The position numbers were made by a program, and so were the translations under genes. A stretch of DNA of 62,853 bases, from the NCBI GenBank assembly GCA_011523545.1, contig WTGN01000084.1, forward strand, positions 1 through 62,853, read 5' to 3'. Under the pieces are notes generated by a model that was not told where the DNA came from, made no database searches, and saw nothing but the letters and a program-made list of their open reading frames with translations. Origin of the DNA: Chloroflexota bacterium (GTDB taxonomy: Bacteria; Chloroflexota; Anaerolineae; Aggregatilineales; Phototrophicaceae). Positions 8,123 to 15,840 of the stretch are shown here, one piece after another; the stretch's first letter is position 1; each line of letters begins with the position of its first letter.

Positions 8123-9166
8123 TCACGTATAACCCAAAATAAGGTTGATCAGCGAGCCGGCCAGCAGGTTCATCACGAAAGGCAGCAAAATCAAATAAAG
8201 CACGATGCGGCGGCGGAAAACGCCTGTGAACATGAGCGTGCTCTTGATATCGACCATGGGCCCGAAGCTGAGGAAACTGACGATCGCGCCGGTCGTGAAG
8301 CTGTTGACGAAGGCCAGCGCCAGGAAGCTGTCCACGGTGGAGCAGACGCTGAGCACATAAGCCAGAATCTGCATGAATACGACTGAAAAGATGGGTCCCG
8401 TGCCCAGCGCCAGCAAGCTCTCCTGCGGCACCAGCGTCTGCATCAGCGCCGCCAGAATCGAGCCGAAGATGAGGAAGCGCCCCATCTCGAAGAATTCATC
8501 GGCGGCGATGCCCAGCGCGTCCAGCAGCTTGGCGCGCGTCGATGGCGCCTCGTGCTCGCAATGCGCATGCTCGTCATGACCGCCTCCCAGGGCGATCGGT
8601 TTGAGCGCGGCGGCCGGCTTCGCGAAGCTGCCCAGCACGACGCCGACAATCACGGCGACCAGAATCGTAACGATAATCCGGCCGATGAACACGGGTCCGA
8701 AGCCAAAGGCGATGTAGGTGCTGGCGAAAACGATGGGGTTCATAAAGGGCGCCGCCAGCAAGAAGGCCACACCCAGCGACACCGGCGTTCCCTTGCTGAA
8801 AAGCCGGCGCGCCACTGGCACGACGCCGCATTCGCAGACCGGGAAGACCAGACCAAGGAAAGCGCCGCCCAAGGCCGCCCCCAGCCGATTGCGCGGCAAG
8901 ATGCGCATGATATCGTCCGACTTGACGAAGGTCTCGATCAAGCCCGATGTGATGGAACCCAAGAGCAGAAAGGGTACCGCCTCGACGAAAATGCCCAGAA
9001 AGCGGGTGGCGAAGACGCTCGTCACCAGCATGGCGTCGCGCCCGCTGCTCGCCGCTTGATAAGCGATGGCGGCCAGCATGAGCGCAGCCAAAAGCGACAA
9101 GCCGATGAGCTTGAGGCGGTCGCTTGACCCGATTGCGCGGTTGCTCTGTTGACCTGCGAGTTGCAT
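8123..9166 (-). CDS. DUF318/ArsP-type permease (YcgR/YraQ family)
   Basis: The start is the ATG at 9166 (M-Q-L-A-G-Q-Q) with GAAAGG upstream; an extra 21 codons to 9229 have no ribosome-binding site. The 347-aa protein has about eight membrane helices in two halves, with the family motif V-F-P-V-C-E-C-G-V-V-P-V-A-R-R-L and the second-half motif A-Y-V-L-S-V-C-S-T-V-D-S-F. The central cytoplasmic loop is His-rich (G-G-G-H-D-E-H-A-H-C-E-H-E). Relatives export organoarsenicals or are zinc-regulated. An extended -10 box is at 9216-9224. Confidence 0.85.
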   Translation of the reverse strand: MQLAGQQSNRAIGSSDRLKLIGLSLLAALMLAAIAYQAASSGRDAMLVTSVFATRFLGIFVEAVPFLLLGSITSGLIETFVKSDDIMRILPRNRLGAALGGAFLGLVFPVCECGVVPVARRLFSKGTPVSLGVAFLLAAPFMNPIVFASTYIAFGFGPVFIGRIIVTILVAVIVGVVLGSFAKPAAALKPIALGGGHDEHAHCEHEAPSTRAKLLDALGIAADEFFEMGRFLIFGSILAALMQTLVPQESLLALGTGPIFSVVFMQILAYVLSVCSTVDSFLALAFVNSFTTGAIVSFLSFGPMVDIKSTLMFTGVFRRRIVLYLILLPFVMNLLAGSLINLILGYT

Positions 9167-9215
9167 TGTCGCCTTTCGCTCGCGCCTGATGAACGCGCGC
9201 GGCCCCACAGCGCCT

Positions 9216-9224
9216 ATTCTAACA
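9216..9224 (-). promoter_or_regulatory. Extended -10 promoter TGTTAGAAT
   Basis: TG-T-TAGAAT on the minus strand, ~50 nt before the DUF318 permease ATG. No clear -35 box. Confidence 0.5.
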
Positions 9225-9233
9225 GACAAGCCT

Positions 9234-9259
9234 TGTAGGGGCGACTCGGTGAGTCGCTC
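9234..9259. repeat. Family-A palindromic repeat
   Basis: TGTAGGGGCGACTCG then GAGTCGC; lies in the divergent promoter gap of the permease and aminotransferase genes. It is preceded by ACAAGCCT, also found before the copy at 10431. Confidence 0.7.
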
Positions 9260-9307
9260 AATGCCTATATGCCCGCGCGTTGGGGATTCGCGGCTTGCGC
9301 GCCCTCT

Positions 9308-9316
9308 TGCTACAAT
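9308..9316 (+). promoter_or_regulatory. Extended -10 promoter TGCTACAAT
   Basis: TGC-TACAAT lies 35 nt before the aminotransferase ATG at 9352. It matches the TGCTAnnnT pattern found upstream of several other genes here. Confidence 0.55.
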
Positions 9317-9351
9317 GGGCGCAATGGCAGGCGCGGCGTGGGAGCGGCGGC

Positions 9352-10203
9352 ATGAGCGTGATCTACATCAATGGCGAATTCGTCGACGCGGCGGTCGCCA
9401 GCGTACCGGTGACCGATGTGGCGCTGCTGCGAGGATACGCCGTTTTTGACTTTCTGCGCACTTATGGCGGCACGCCCTTCCAGCTGCGCGCGCACCTGCA
9501 ACGCTTGCGGACGTCGGCGTCTCTCATCGATCTCAGCTGTCCCTGGGATATCGAAGAACTGGCCGACATCGCTATCGGCACGATGCGCCGTAACGGCCAT
9601 CCGGAGACCAATATCCACATCGTTTTGACCGGCGGCGACAGTGACAGCGGTTTTATTCCCCGGGGCGAGCCGCGCCTGATCGTGAGAGCATTGCCCTGGG
9701 CGGCGCCCCCGGGCTGGTGGTACGAGGAAGGCGTTCATGCAGTGACGACCGAGCTGCATCGCCACATGCCGCAAGCCAAGACCATCAATTACGCGCCCGC
9801 CATCAGCGCGCAAATCAGGGCGGGGGCGCGAAACCCCAAGGCAGTCGAAGCGATTTACGTGGCTGACGGGCTGGTCAGCGAGGGCAGCCGCAGCAATATC
9901 TTCATCTTCAAGGACGGCCGCTGGGTCACACCCGCCGATGGACTGCTGCTCGGCATCACCCGCGCCGAAGTCATCAAGCTGCTGCAAGCCGACGGCCAGT
10001 TGGATCTGCGCGATATCACGCTGGACGAAGTCTACGCCGCCGACGAGGCCATCCTGACGTCGACCACCAAAGAAGTGCTGCCCTTGGTCCGCATGGACGA
10101 TGTGACCATTGGCGCCGGCGAGCCGGGCGAGATGACAAAAAAGCTCATGCGCCAATGGCGAGAAATGACCAATACCTACGCTGCCGCCGGCGTTGTCGTG
10201 TAG
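9352..10203 (+). CDS. Class IV PLP aminotransferase (branched-chain/D-amino acid type)
   Basis: The start is the ATG at 9352 with GGGAG 7 nt upstream; the longer frame from 9280 includes the promoter. The 283-aa protein is fold-type IV: the early M-S-V-I-Y-I-N-G-E-F-V strand, R-G-Y-A-V-F-D-F-L-R-T-Y-G-G, the PLP lysine in Q-A-K-T-I-N-Y near residue 142, E-G-S-R-S-N-I-F, and T-S-T-T-K-E-V-L-P. It most resembles IlvE-like branched-chain or D-alanine aminotransferases; 4-amino-4-deoxychorismate lyase is a less likely alternative. Confidence 0.85.
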   Translation: MSVIYINGEFVDAAVASVPVTDVALLRGYAVFDFLRTYGGTPFQLRAHLQRLRTSASLIDLSCPWDIEELADIAIGTMRRNGHPETNIHIVLTGGDSDSGFIPRGEPRLIVRALPWAAPPGWWYEEGVHAVTTELHRHMPQAKTINYAPAISAQIRAGARNPKAVEAIYVADGLVSEGSRSNIFIFKDGRWVTPADGLLLGITRAEVIKLLQADGQLDLRDITLDEVYAADEAILTSTTKEVLPLVRMDDVTIGAGEPGEMTKKLMRQWREMTNTYAAAGVVV

Positions 10204-10242
10204 GGGCGTGTCCGCTGCTGGCTTATGCCAACGCGCTTATTC

Positions 10243-10390
10243 TACCCCATCCCCCGGCCCCTTCCCCGAAGCATCAGGGAAGGGGAGTTCTGTCGCCAAT
10301 TGAACGGTCTTGGTGGCGACAATAGTCTCCCCCTAATTCATTGGGGTCGCGTAGACACTGACCCGTCGGGGGAGATTTAGAGGGGGGTGA
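10243..10390. repeat. Family-B C/G-run element with nested GCGTAGACAC hairpin
   Basis: Two hairpins (CTTCCCC..GGGGAAG-like, then CTCCCCCT..GGGGGAG) with the tail ATTTAGAGGGGGG. It resembles the copy at 28502-28652 over its length. It fills the first half of the 446-nt gene-free gap 10204-10649, between convergent genes. Confidence 0.7.
10344..10364. repeat. GCGTAGACAC hairpin, copy 1 (stem GGGTC/GACCC)
   Basis: GGGTC, loop GCGTAGACACT, GACCC. It sits at the tip of the second hairpin of the family-B element. Confidence 0.8.
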
Positions 10391-10430
10391 ACCATTGGCA
10401 GGCGACCAATTTATAGTACCGGACAAGCCT

Positions 10431-10457
10431 TGTAGGGGCGACATATTATGTCGCCCG
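10431..10457. repeat. Family-A palindromic repeat
   Basis: TGTAGGGGCGACAT then ATGTCGCCC, an unusually AT-rich tip. Confidence 0.75.
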
Positions 10458-10469
10458 CCGAAGCGAATC

Positions 10470-10520
10470 TGTAGGGGCGAGAGACGGTCGGTGTCTACGC
10501 GACCCTTGTCTCGCCCTACG
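10470..10520. repeat. Family-A palindrome carrying a nested GCGTAGACAC hairpin
   Basis: CTGTAGGGGCGAGAGAC pairs with GTCTCGCCCTACG. The tip is replaced by the small hairpin at 10486-10504, here in inverse orientation. Confidence 0.75.
10486..10504. repeat. GCGTAGACAC hairpin, copy 2 (inverse; stem GGTC/GACC)
   Basis: On the minus strand: GGTC, loop GCGTAGACACC, GACC. Confidence 0.8.
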
Positions 10521-10540
10521 AGCACGAACTTTCACAAGAA

Positions 10541-10568
10541 CGGGCGAGTCACCGCCTCGCCCCTACAC
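10541..10568. repeat. Family-A palindromic repeat
   Basis: CGGGCGAGTC then CTCGCCCCTACAC. The rest of the gap to 10649 shows only a degenerate CTCTGCGCCCTCTGTAG motif that recurs near 19975 and 35870. Confidence 0.7.
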
Positions 10569-10649
10569 AGACCAGATATAGCCTGCATGAATCTGACAGC
10601 GATTGCCGGCGATTCTCCGCGCTCTCTGCGCCCTCTGTAGTTTAATCAA

Positions 10650-11987
10650 CTAGACCCGAAAACGCGCCCCAGTCTTCGCCCGCACATCATCCAGCGACGC
10701 GCCCGGCATCAACTCGACCAGGCGCATGCCCTCAGCGTCAAAGGCGAAGATTGCCAGCTCGGTGATCACGAGATCAACCGCCGAGGGGGCGGTCAGCGGC
10801 AGGCTGCACTGGCGAACCAGTTTTGCACCGCCATCGCGATTGCAATGCGTCATCGTGATGATCAGCCGGCGCGCGCCACTGGCCAAATCCATCGCGCCGC
10901 CGACCCCCAGCAAAGGCGCTCCTGGAATCGCCCAATTAGCCAGGTTGCCCCGCTCGTCAACCTGCAGCCCGCCCATGATCGCGACATCAACATGCCCGCC
11001 GCGGATCATGGCGAAGGAATCGGCGCTGTCGAAATAACTGCTGCCGGGCAGGGCGGTCACCGGCGCTTTGCCGGCGTTGACCGGGTAATCCAGGGCGCCG
11101 CCTGCTTCCGGCGCCGGCCCGACGCCCAGCATGCCGTTCTCGCTGTGCAAGATGATGCCCTGCTCCGCCGTGATCAGATCGGCCACCAGCGTCGGGATGC
11201 CGATGCCGAGATTGACCACATCGCCGGCTTTCAATTCGGCCAGGGCGCGCCGGGCGATCGCAAGCCGCCGTTCATCGACCTTCCCGCGCAGCGCCCGAAC
11301 ATCGGCCGATGTGCCGAGTTCGTCTAGCGTCGTTTCCGCCTCCACCAAGACATCGACATAATTGCCGGTCGTATGAATTTGCTCGGGCGGAAGCGCGCCC
11401 ACCGGCAGGATTTCATCCGCTTCCGCGATCACGAGGTCGGCCGCCGTCGCCATTGCCTTGTTGAAGTTCTGCTCGGTCATGCGATAAGCGAGGTTGCCCG
11501 CTTCATCGGCGCGGCGCGCGCGAATCAAGGCCACATCGGCGCGCAAGCCAGCCACGAAGACATGCGCTTTGCCGTTGATGATTCGCGACTCGGCCTGCTC
11601 GGCGAAAACCGTGCCAGCCGCTGTCGGCGTATAAAAGCCGCCAATGCCAGCGCCGCCCGCCCGAATCGCCTCCGCCATCGAACCCTGCGGCAGCAATTCA
11701 TAATCGATGTCGCCGTTCAGCGCCGCTTCCACCACTTCGCGATTGCTGGTGAAATAGGAGCCGATCGCCTTCTTGATTTGTCCATTGCGCAACAGCCGCC
11801 CGCCGCCCAGCCCGGGCTCGCCGATATTGTTGGCGATGTAGGTCAAGTCGCGCGCTTCAGTTTCCGCCAGCGCATGCAGCAAATGCACCGGCGTGCCAGT
11901 CATGCCGAAACCGCCGACCATCATCACAGCGCCTGATTTCACCAGGGCTGCTGCTTTCGCCGCCGACAACTGCGGTATCTTTCTCAT
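10650..11987 (-). CDS. 3-oxoacid CoA-transferase, A and B subunits fused
   Basis: The 445-aa single chain holds both halves of a class I CoA-transferase. The A half has the glycine-rich signature M-M-V-G-G-F-G-M-T-G-T-P (residues 22-33). The B half has H-S-E-N-G-M-L-G-V-G with the catalytic glutamate E283. It moves CoA from succinyl-CoA to acetoacetate or 3-oxoadipate. Bacterial enzymes are usually two genes (scoA/scoB or pcaI/pcaJ); the one-chain order A-B resembles animal SCOT. It lies downstream of, and on the same strand as, a PcaF/PaaJ-like thiolase, with a repeat-filled gap. Together they would turn 3-oxoadipate or acetoacetate into acetyl-CoA. Confidence 0.88.
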   Translation of the reverse strand: MRKIPQLSAAKAAALVKSGAVMMVGGFGMTGTPVHLLHALAETEARDLTYIANNIGEPGLGGGRLLRNGQIKKAIGSYFTSNREVVEAALNGDIDYELLPQGSMAEAIRAGGAGIGGFYTPTAAGTVFAEQAESRIINGKAHVFVAGLRADVALIRARRADEAGNLAYRMTEQNFNKAMATAADLVIAEADEILPVGALPPEQIHTTGNYVDVLVEAETTLDELGTSADVRALRGKVDERRLAIARRALAELKAGDVVNLGIGIPTLVADLITAEQGIILHSENGMLGVGPAPEAGGALDYPVNAGKAPVTALPGSSYFDSADSFAMIRGGHVDVAIMGGLQVDERGNLANWAIPGAPLLGVGGAMDLASGARRLIITMTHCNRDGGAKLVRQCSLPLTAPSAVDLVITELAIFAFDAEGMRLVELMPGASLDDVRAKTGARFRV

Positions 11988-12000
11988 AACCAGCTCTCGC

Positions 12001-12030
12001 GTGGGCGAGTCACCGCCTCGCCCCTACAAC
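12001..12030. repeat. Family-A palindromic repeat
   Basis: GGGCGAGTC then CTCGCCCCTACA between the thiolase and CoA-transferase genes; nearly the same as the copy at 10541. Confidence 0.7.
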
Positions 12031-12049
12031 GTTCGATAAAAGTAGTACC

Positions 12050-12117
12050 TGTAGGGGTCAGGTCGCGTAGACACAGACCTCCGACGGTGGCCGACCCTCA
12101 GCGAGTCGCCCCTACAC
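12050..12117. repeat. Family-A composite with nested GCGTAGACAC hairpin
   Basis: Bounded by TGTAGGGG and GTCGCCCCTACA; the interior holds the small hairpin 12060-12080. Confidence 0.7.
12060..12080. repeat. GCGTAGACAC hairpin, copy 3 (stem AGGTC/GACCT)
   Basis: AGGTC, loop GCGTAGACACA, GACCT. Confidence 0.8.
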
Positions 12118-13387
12118 TGTTTGTAACTTTGATCAGGGTCGCCTCGCCTTGACCGACGCCGACGCAAAGCGTTGCCAGGCCGTAGCGCATGCGCTCGCCC
12201 GCCTCCAGCCGCCGCCGCATCTCGTGGATCAGCGTCGTCAAGATGCGCGCGCCCGAGCAGCCCAGCGGATGCCCCAGCGCAATCGCGCCCCCGTTGACGT
12301 TGGTGATGCTCTCGCTCAGTCCGAGCTCGCGCATGACCGCTATCGCCTGCACGGCGAAGGCTTCGTTCAATTCGGCCAGGTCAATCGCGTCGATGTTCAG
12401 TTGCTGGCGCGCCAGCAGTTTTTGCACAGCCGACACCGGCCCCAAGCCCATCACGCGCGGGTCGACGCCGGCCGCCGCGCTGCCGATCCAGCTGGCAAGC
12501 GGCCGCAAATTCATAGCCCGCGCTTTCTCCGCCGACATCAAGACCAGCGCGCAGGCGCCATCGTTCATGCCGCTGGAATTGCCGGCCGTCACCGTGCCGC
12601 CTTGGCGAAAGGCGGGCCGCAGCGCCGCCAGCTTCTCCTCGCCCGTCGCCACTTCATAGCGGCCATTGACCCGGCGGTAGAAGGGATGTTCATCGGTATC
12701 CACGACGATGTCGGCGCCCTTGCGCTGCGGAATGTGGACGGGCAGGATCTCGCGCTCGAAGTAACCGGCGTTGATCGCCTCTATCGCCCGTTTCTGGCTT
12801 TGCAGGGCGAAGCGGTCCTGCGCCTCCCGCGTGATTTCGCCGCCCGCAATTTCGCCGGCGCCGCTCTTTTCGAAGATGTTCTCCGCCGTCTCGCCCATCG
12901 CCTCCAGCGGATAGAGCGCCGCCAGCTTGGGGTTCGGGTAGCGCCAGCCCAGCGTCGTATCCCAGCCGGTGACGTTGCCCGAGGGCCCGAAACCGATGGG
13001 GTTCTTCGGCAGCGAATAAGGCGCCCGGCTCATGCTCTCGACGCCGCCGGCGACGAAGACATCGCCTTCGCCCGCTTTGATGGCGCGCGCCGCCTGATTG
13101 ACCGCGTTCAGCCCGCTGGCGCAGAGGCGGTTGAAGGTGACGCCGGCGACGGTATCCGGCAAGCCCGCCAGCAGCAATCCCATCCGCGCCACATTGCGGT
13201 TGTCTTCACCCGCTTGATTGGCGCAGCCGAAATAAACTTCTTCGATCTCTGAAGGCGCGACGCCCGCGCGCTCAACAGCTTCGCCGATGACCAGCGCCGC
13301 CAGGTCATCGGGACGCACAGCGGCAAGCGCGCCGCGTATCTTGCCGATCGGCGTCCGTACCGCGCTGACGATGACGACTTCAGTCAC
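12098..13387 (-). CDS. Thiolase (acetyl-CoA/3-oxoadipyl-CoA thiolase, PcaF/PaaJ-like)
   Basis: The 429-aa protein is a degradative-type thiolase. The nucleophilic cysteine is C89 in N-R-L-C-A-S-G-L-N-A-V. The C-terminal half has L-N-E-A-F-A, G-H-P-L-G-C-S-G-A-R and the second catalytic cysteine in L-C-V-G-V-G-Q-G. The stretch G-C-A-N-Q-A-G-E-D-N-R-N-V-A-R-M is characteristic of 3-oxoadipyl-CoA thiolases (PcaF, PaaJ). With the CoA-transferase downstream on the same strand this suggests the last two steps of the beta-ketoadipate route, though acetoacetate use fits too. It is about 30 aa longer than the family average. Confidence 0.88.
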   Translation of the reverse strand: MTEVVIVSAVRTPIGKIRGALAAVRPDDLAALVIGEAVERAGVAPSEIEEVYFGCANQAGEDNRNVARMGLLLAGLPDTVAGVTFNRLCASGLNAVNQAARAIKAGEGDVFVAGGVESMSRAPYSLPKNPIGFGPSGNVTGWDTTLGWRYPNPKLAALYPLEAMGETAENIFEKSGAGEIAGGEITREAQDRFALQSQKRAIEAINAGYFEREILPVHIPQRKGADIVVDTDEHPFYRRVNGRYEVATGEEKLAALRPAFRQGGTVTAGNSSGMNDGACALVLMSAEKARAMNLRPLASWIGSAAAGVDPRVMGLGPVSAVQKLLARQQLNIDAIDLAELNEAFAVQAIAVMRELGLSESITNVNGGAIALGHPLGCSGARILTTLIHEMRRRLEAGERMRYGLATLCVGVGQGEATLIKVTNSVGATR

Positions 13388-13475
13388 AGGGTCTCCGCCT
13401 CCGCCTTCTCAGTTGATTTCAGCAATCAACGCGACAAGCTGATATGAGAAGAGAATAAGCAACCCAATCCATTGC

Positions 13476-13503
13476 GTGTACGGGCGAGCCGGCGGCTCGC
13501 CCC
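13476..13503. repeat. Family-A palindromic repeat
   Basis: GTACGGGCGAGCC with the inverted GGCTCGCCC; sits in the gap before the thiolase gene (minus strand) and after the Fur gene. Confidence 0.7.
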
Positions 13504-13565
13504 AGCTTTCCAATGCATGCCAGTTAGCTTTCGCATCATCTAACTGGCTCTACTTCCGCCGGCGA

Positions 13566-13991
13566 CTATGTCTGGCAAGCCGCGCACAAACCATAAAACT
13601 CCAACAGATGACCGCTGATGCGAATGTCCAGCGTCTCTTCCAGGTTCCGCGTCAGCGCCTCCATGCCGCAGTCGTCGAATTCAAAGAAGCGCTTGCATTC
13701 GGTGCAGATGACATGATGATGATGCCCGTCGCGCATCATCACGTAAGTCGGCGTCAGGCTCGTGTCGATGTACGTCGGGCGGATGATGCCCAGCTGCGTG
13801 AATAGGTCGAGGGTGCGGAAGACGCTGGCCCGCCCGATCGCCGGGTTGACGCGCTCGACTCCATCCAAGACATCAGCCGAGGTGATATGCCCGTGCTCCG
13901 CTTCCAGCACGGCGAGCACGGTCAGCCGCGCCTGCGTCAAGCGGCAGCCGGCTTGCTTCAGTCGCTGAATGTGCGGGCTGTCTGTGGTCAT
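13566..13991 (-). CDS. Fur-family transcriptional regulator
   Basis: The 141-aa protein has the Fur winged helix (residues ~8-85, with G-R-A-S-V-F-R-T-L-D-L as recognition helix). The dimerisation domain follows with the metal motif H-H-H-H-V-I-C-T-E-C and a second C-x-x-C (C-A-A-C) at the C-terminus, the structural zinc site. The specific metal (iron, zinc, manganese or peroxide sensing) cannot be told. ATG 13991 gives the family-typical N-terminus; an ATG at 14009 would be almost leaderless behind the TATACT box at 14022-14027. Confidence 0.88.
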   Translation of the reverse strand: MTTDSPHIQRLKQAGCRLTQARLTVLAVLEAEHGHITSADVLDGVERVNPAIGRASVFRTLDLFTQLGIIRPTYIDTSLTPTYVMMRDGHHHHVICTECKRFFEFDDCGMEALTRNLEETLDIRISGHLLEFYGLCAACQT

Positions 13992-14021
13992 GGAGAGTTG
14001 CCCCGCCATAGTGTCGCGCGT

Positions 14022-14027
14022 AGTATA
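14022..14027 (-). promoter_or_regulatory. -10 box TATACT for the Fur-family gene
   Basis: TATACT on the minus strand, 13 nt before the ATG at 14009 and 31 nt before the ATG at 13991. No clear -35 box. Confidence 0.4.
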
Positions 14028-14111
14028 CTCGATAAGTGTTCTCGGCTGCAGGCTGTAAAATTGGAGGGGCTGTACATTTGCCGGTTTCACCGGTGCATAC
14101 CATTGGCCGGA

Positions 14112-14224
14112 CGCGTACGGGCTATTTATCTGCAGGATTCGCAGGGGCTATTTATCTGCAGGATTCGTACGGGCGAATTATCCACATGATTCGTACGGGC
14201 GAGCCGGCGGCTCGCCCCTACACA
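14112..14224. repeat. Tandem degenerate family-A half-repeats ending in a full palindrome
   Basis: Three partial copies spaced by a shared ATTTATCTGCAGGATTCG-type segment precede a complete GTACGGGCGAGCC..CTCGCCCCTAC palindrome (14193-14222). It lies in the 255-nt gap between the Fur-family and FAD-oxidoreductase genes. Confidence 0.7.
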
Positions 14225-14246
14225 CTCAATTCATATAGGGACTTCA

Positions 14247-15209
14247 ATGCGAGATGTAGTTGTCATCGGCGGCGGGTTAAGCGGACTGGCCGCCTGCTAT
14301 GAACTGGAAAAACGCGGCGCCGCCTACACCGTCATCGAAGTCAAGCGGCGCTTCGGCGGCGGCATCAGCAGCAGCGTCGAGCGCGGCTTCATCATGGACG
14401 CCTGCGCCTTCGCCTTCCGCCGGCCCGCGCCTGACGTCCTGCCGCCGGAATTTGAGCTTGAGGCGTCGATGCTCCCGCTCGCCGATGACATCTGCCTCTT
14501 TGGCCAGGGCAGTGAAGCGCTGGTGCGCGCTTTTGCTTGCCGGTTGTCTGGCGGGCGGCTCATGCGCATGGCCGTCAGTTCCATCGGGGCCTTGCGCAAT
14601 CGCTTCAGCATCTGCCTCGAGAATGGCATCATGCTTGATGGCGGCGCGCTGATTCTGGCGGTTCCCGCGCCATTCGCCGCCCGCATGCTGTGGAATATGG
14701 CGCCCGACGCCGCCCGGCATTTGACGGAGTTTCGCTATGATGCGGTCCGGCGCGTCTCGCTCGGTTATTACAAAGGCGATCTGCCTGCGCGCATCAATTT
14801 CTCTCCCGATGAGACCTTTCCCTTCATCATCGCCGTCGACCTAAAAGAGCGCCTGCCTGACCACAATCACCGTCTGATTCAAGTCGGTCTGCGCTGTTCC
14901 GCCGACTTGGCGCCAGGGGAAGCCATCGGCCGGGCTGCGCAGCGCATCAGCGGCGGCAAGGCGCTTATCGCCGCCCGCGTCGACACTTGGCCGGAGGCGG
15001 ACCTGCTTTGCGATTATGCCGGCGATCACCGCGACAAAATACGAGCGATACGCGAGCTGCTGCCGCCGGGCCTGAGCCTTGTTGGCAGCGATTATTGTTG
15101 CGCTCCGCCTGCGCAGGACGGCATCGCCTATCTCGATGAGCGGATTCGCGCCGGTCGACAGGCAGCCCAAGACGCGCTCAATCATTTGGAAGCTGGCAGA
15201 AGACGATGA
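14247..15209 (+). CDS. FAD-dependent amine-oxidase-like oxidoreductase
   Basis: The 320-aa protein begins with the dinucleotide-binding fold V-V-V-I-G-G-G-L-S-G-L-A-A-C-Y-E-L (GxGxxG) and the following E-V-K-R-R-F-G-G motif of the protoporphyrinogen oxidase/amine oxidase superfamily. It is shorter than HemY-type enzymes (~450 aa); the substrate-binding part is reduced, so a PPO function is uncertain. Its TGA overlaps the ATG of the next gene (ATGA), so the two are coupled. Confidence 0.75.
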   Translation: MRDVVVIGGGLSGLAACYELEKRGAAYTVIEVKRRFGGGISSSVERGFIMDACAFAFRRPAPDVLPPEFELEASMLPLADDICLFGQGSEALVRAFACRLSGGRLMRMAVSSIGALRNRFSICLENGIMLDGGALILAVPAPFAARMLWNMAPDAARHLTEFRYDAVRRVSLGYYKGDLPARINFSPDETFPFIIAVDLKERLPDHNHRLIQVGLRCSADLAPGEAIGRAAQRISGGKALIAARVDTWPEADLLCDYAGDHRDKIRAIRELLPPGLSLVGSDYCCAPPAQDGIAYLDERIRAGRQAAQDALNHLEAGRRR

Positions 15210-15637
15210 TCCGCTACACCCGCGCCGTCATTCAAGCGCTGCGCCTGACCCTGCGCGGCGAATCGCTGAGCCCGGCGCGCTTTCGACCGCTCGAAGCCTG
15301 GATTGCGCAAACGCTGAAGCTGCTGGCCCAGGCGGAGAAAGCGGCGGCCAAGGATCGCATTGACCCGGCAGCGCTCCAGCTCAAACTCGACGGGCGGCCG
15401 ACCAGCCTCGCGTCTGCCCTGGCCATGCTGCGGCACAATTTGCTGGATGTTTATCCGCGCCTGATCCGCCTGGATGACCCTCACTCGCCCACGGTCTTGC
15501 AGTCGAGCAATCTGAACGACCAGTATCGCGTCGCGCAATTTGCGGCCGCCGATGACATCAGATCGCCGGCCCTGCGGCGCGCCCTCGAAGCATTAAACGC
15601 CCAGCTGCTCAACCTGCCCACAATCGACGCAGAGTAG
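15206..15637 (+). CDS. Hypothetical helical protein coupled to the FAD oxidoreductase
   Basis: The 143-aa product is mostly helical, rich in Ala/Leu/Arg, with no signal peptide or membrane helix. Its ATG overlaps the previous stop by 4 nt. No family is recognised; co-translation suggests a shared job with the oxidoreductase. Confidence 0.65.
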   Translation: MIRYTRAVIQALRLTLRGESLSPARFRPLEAWIAQTLKLLAQAEKAAAKDRIDPAALQLKLDGRPTSLASALAMLRHNLLDVYPRLIRLDDPHSPTVLQSSNLNDQYRVAQFAAADDIRSPALRRALEALNAQLLNLPTIDAE

Positions 15638-15661
15638 TCCCCAGCCCGCAATAGCGCCTGC

Positions 15662-15737
15662 CCGTAGTGGCGACTCTGTGAGTCGCTCGCAGCACAGAAT
15701 GCCAATCGTCGGGCGACTTGATAAGTCGCCCCTGCAT
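15662..15737. repeat. Composite family-A palindromic repeat
   Basis: A degenerate first palindrome (GTAGTGGCGACTC..GAGTCGC) and a second GGGCGACTT..AAGTCGCCCCTGCA, the same facing layout as at 4183-4258. Confidence 0.65.
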
Positions 15738-15798
15738 AACTCGCCTGGCGCAGAGGAAACCGCGGGCATGCCACGCCATATATTGTCTTGAGCGCGCA

Positions 15799-15807
15799 TG
15801 ATATACT
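15799..15807 (+). promoter_or_regulatory. Extended -10 promoter TGATATACT
   Basis: TG-A-TATACT, 33 nt before the VWA gene ATG at 15841. It makes an upstream GTG at 15808 an unlikely start. Confidence 0.5.
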
Positions 15808-15840
15808 GTGAAGGACAGTCACGAAATCTGGTGGACGCCC

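Noticed and set aside
10395..10640. 81-codon plus-strand frame in the repeat-filled gap
   Set aside because: It is made of translated family-A repeats and has no independent support as a gene.
14010..14090. Upstream extension of the Fur-family protein (27 extra residues)
   Set aside because: It would include the -10 box at 14022-14027, and Fur proteins normally start close to the first helix.
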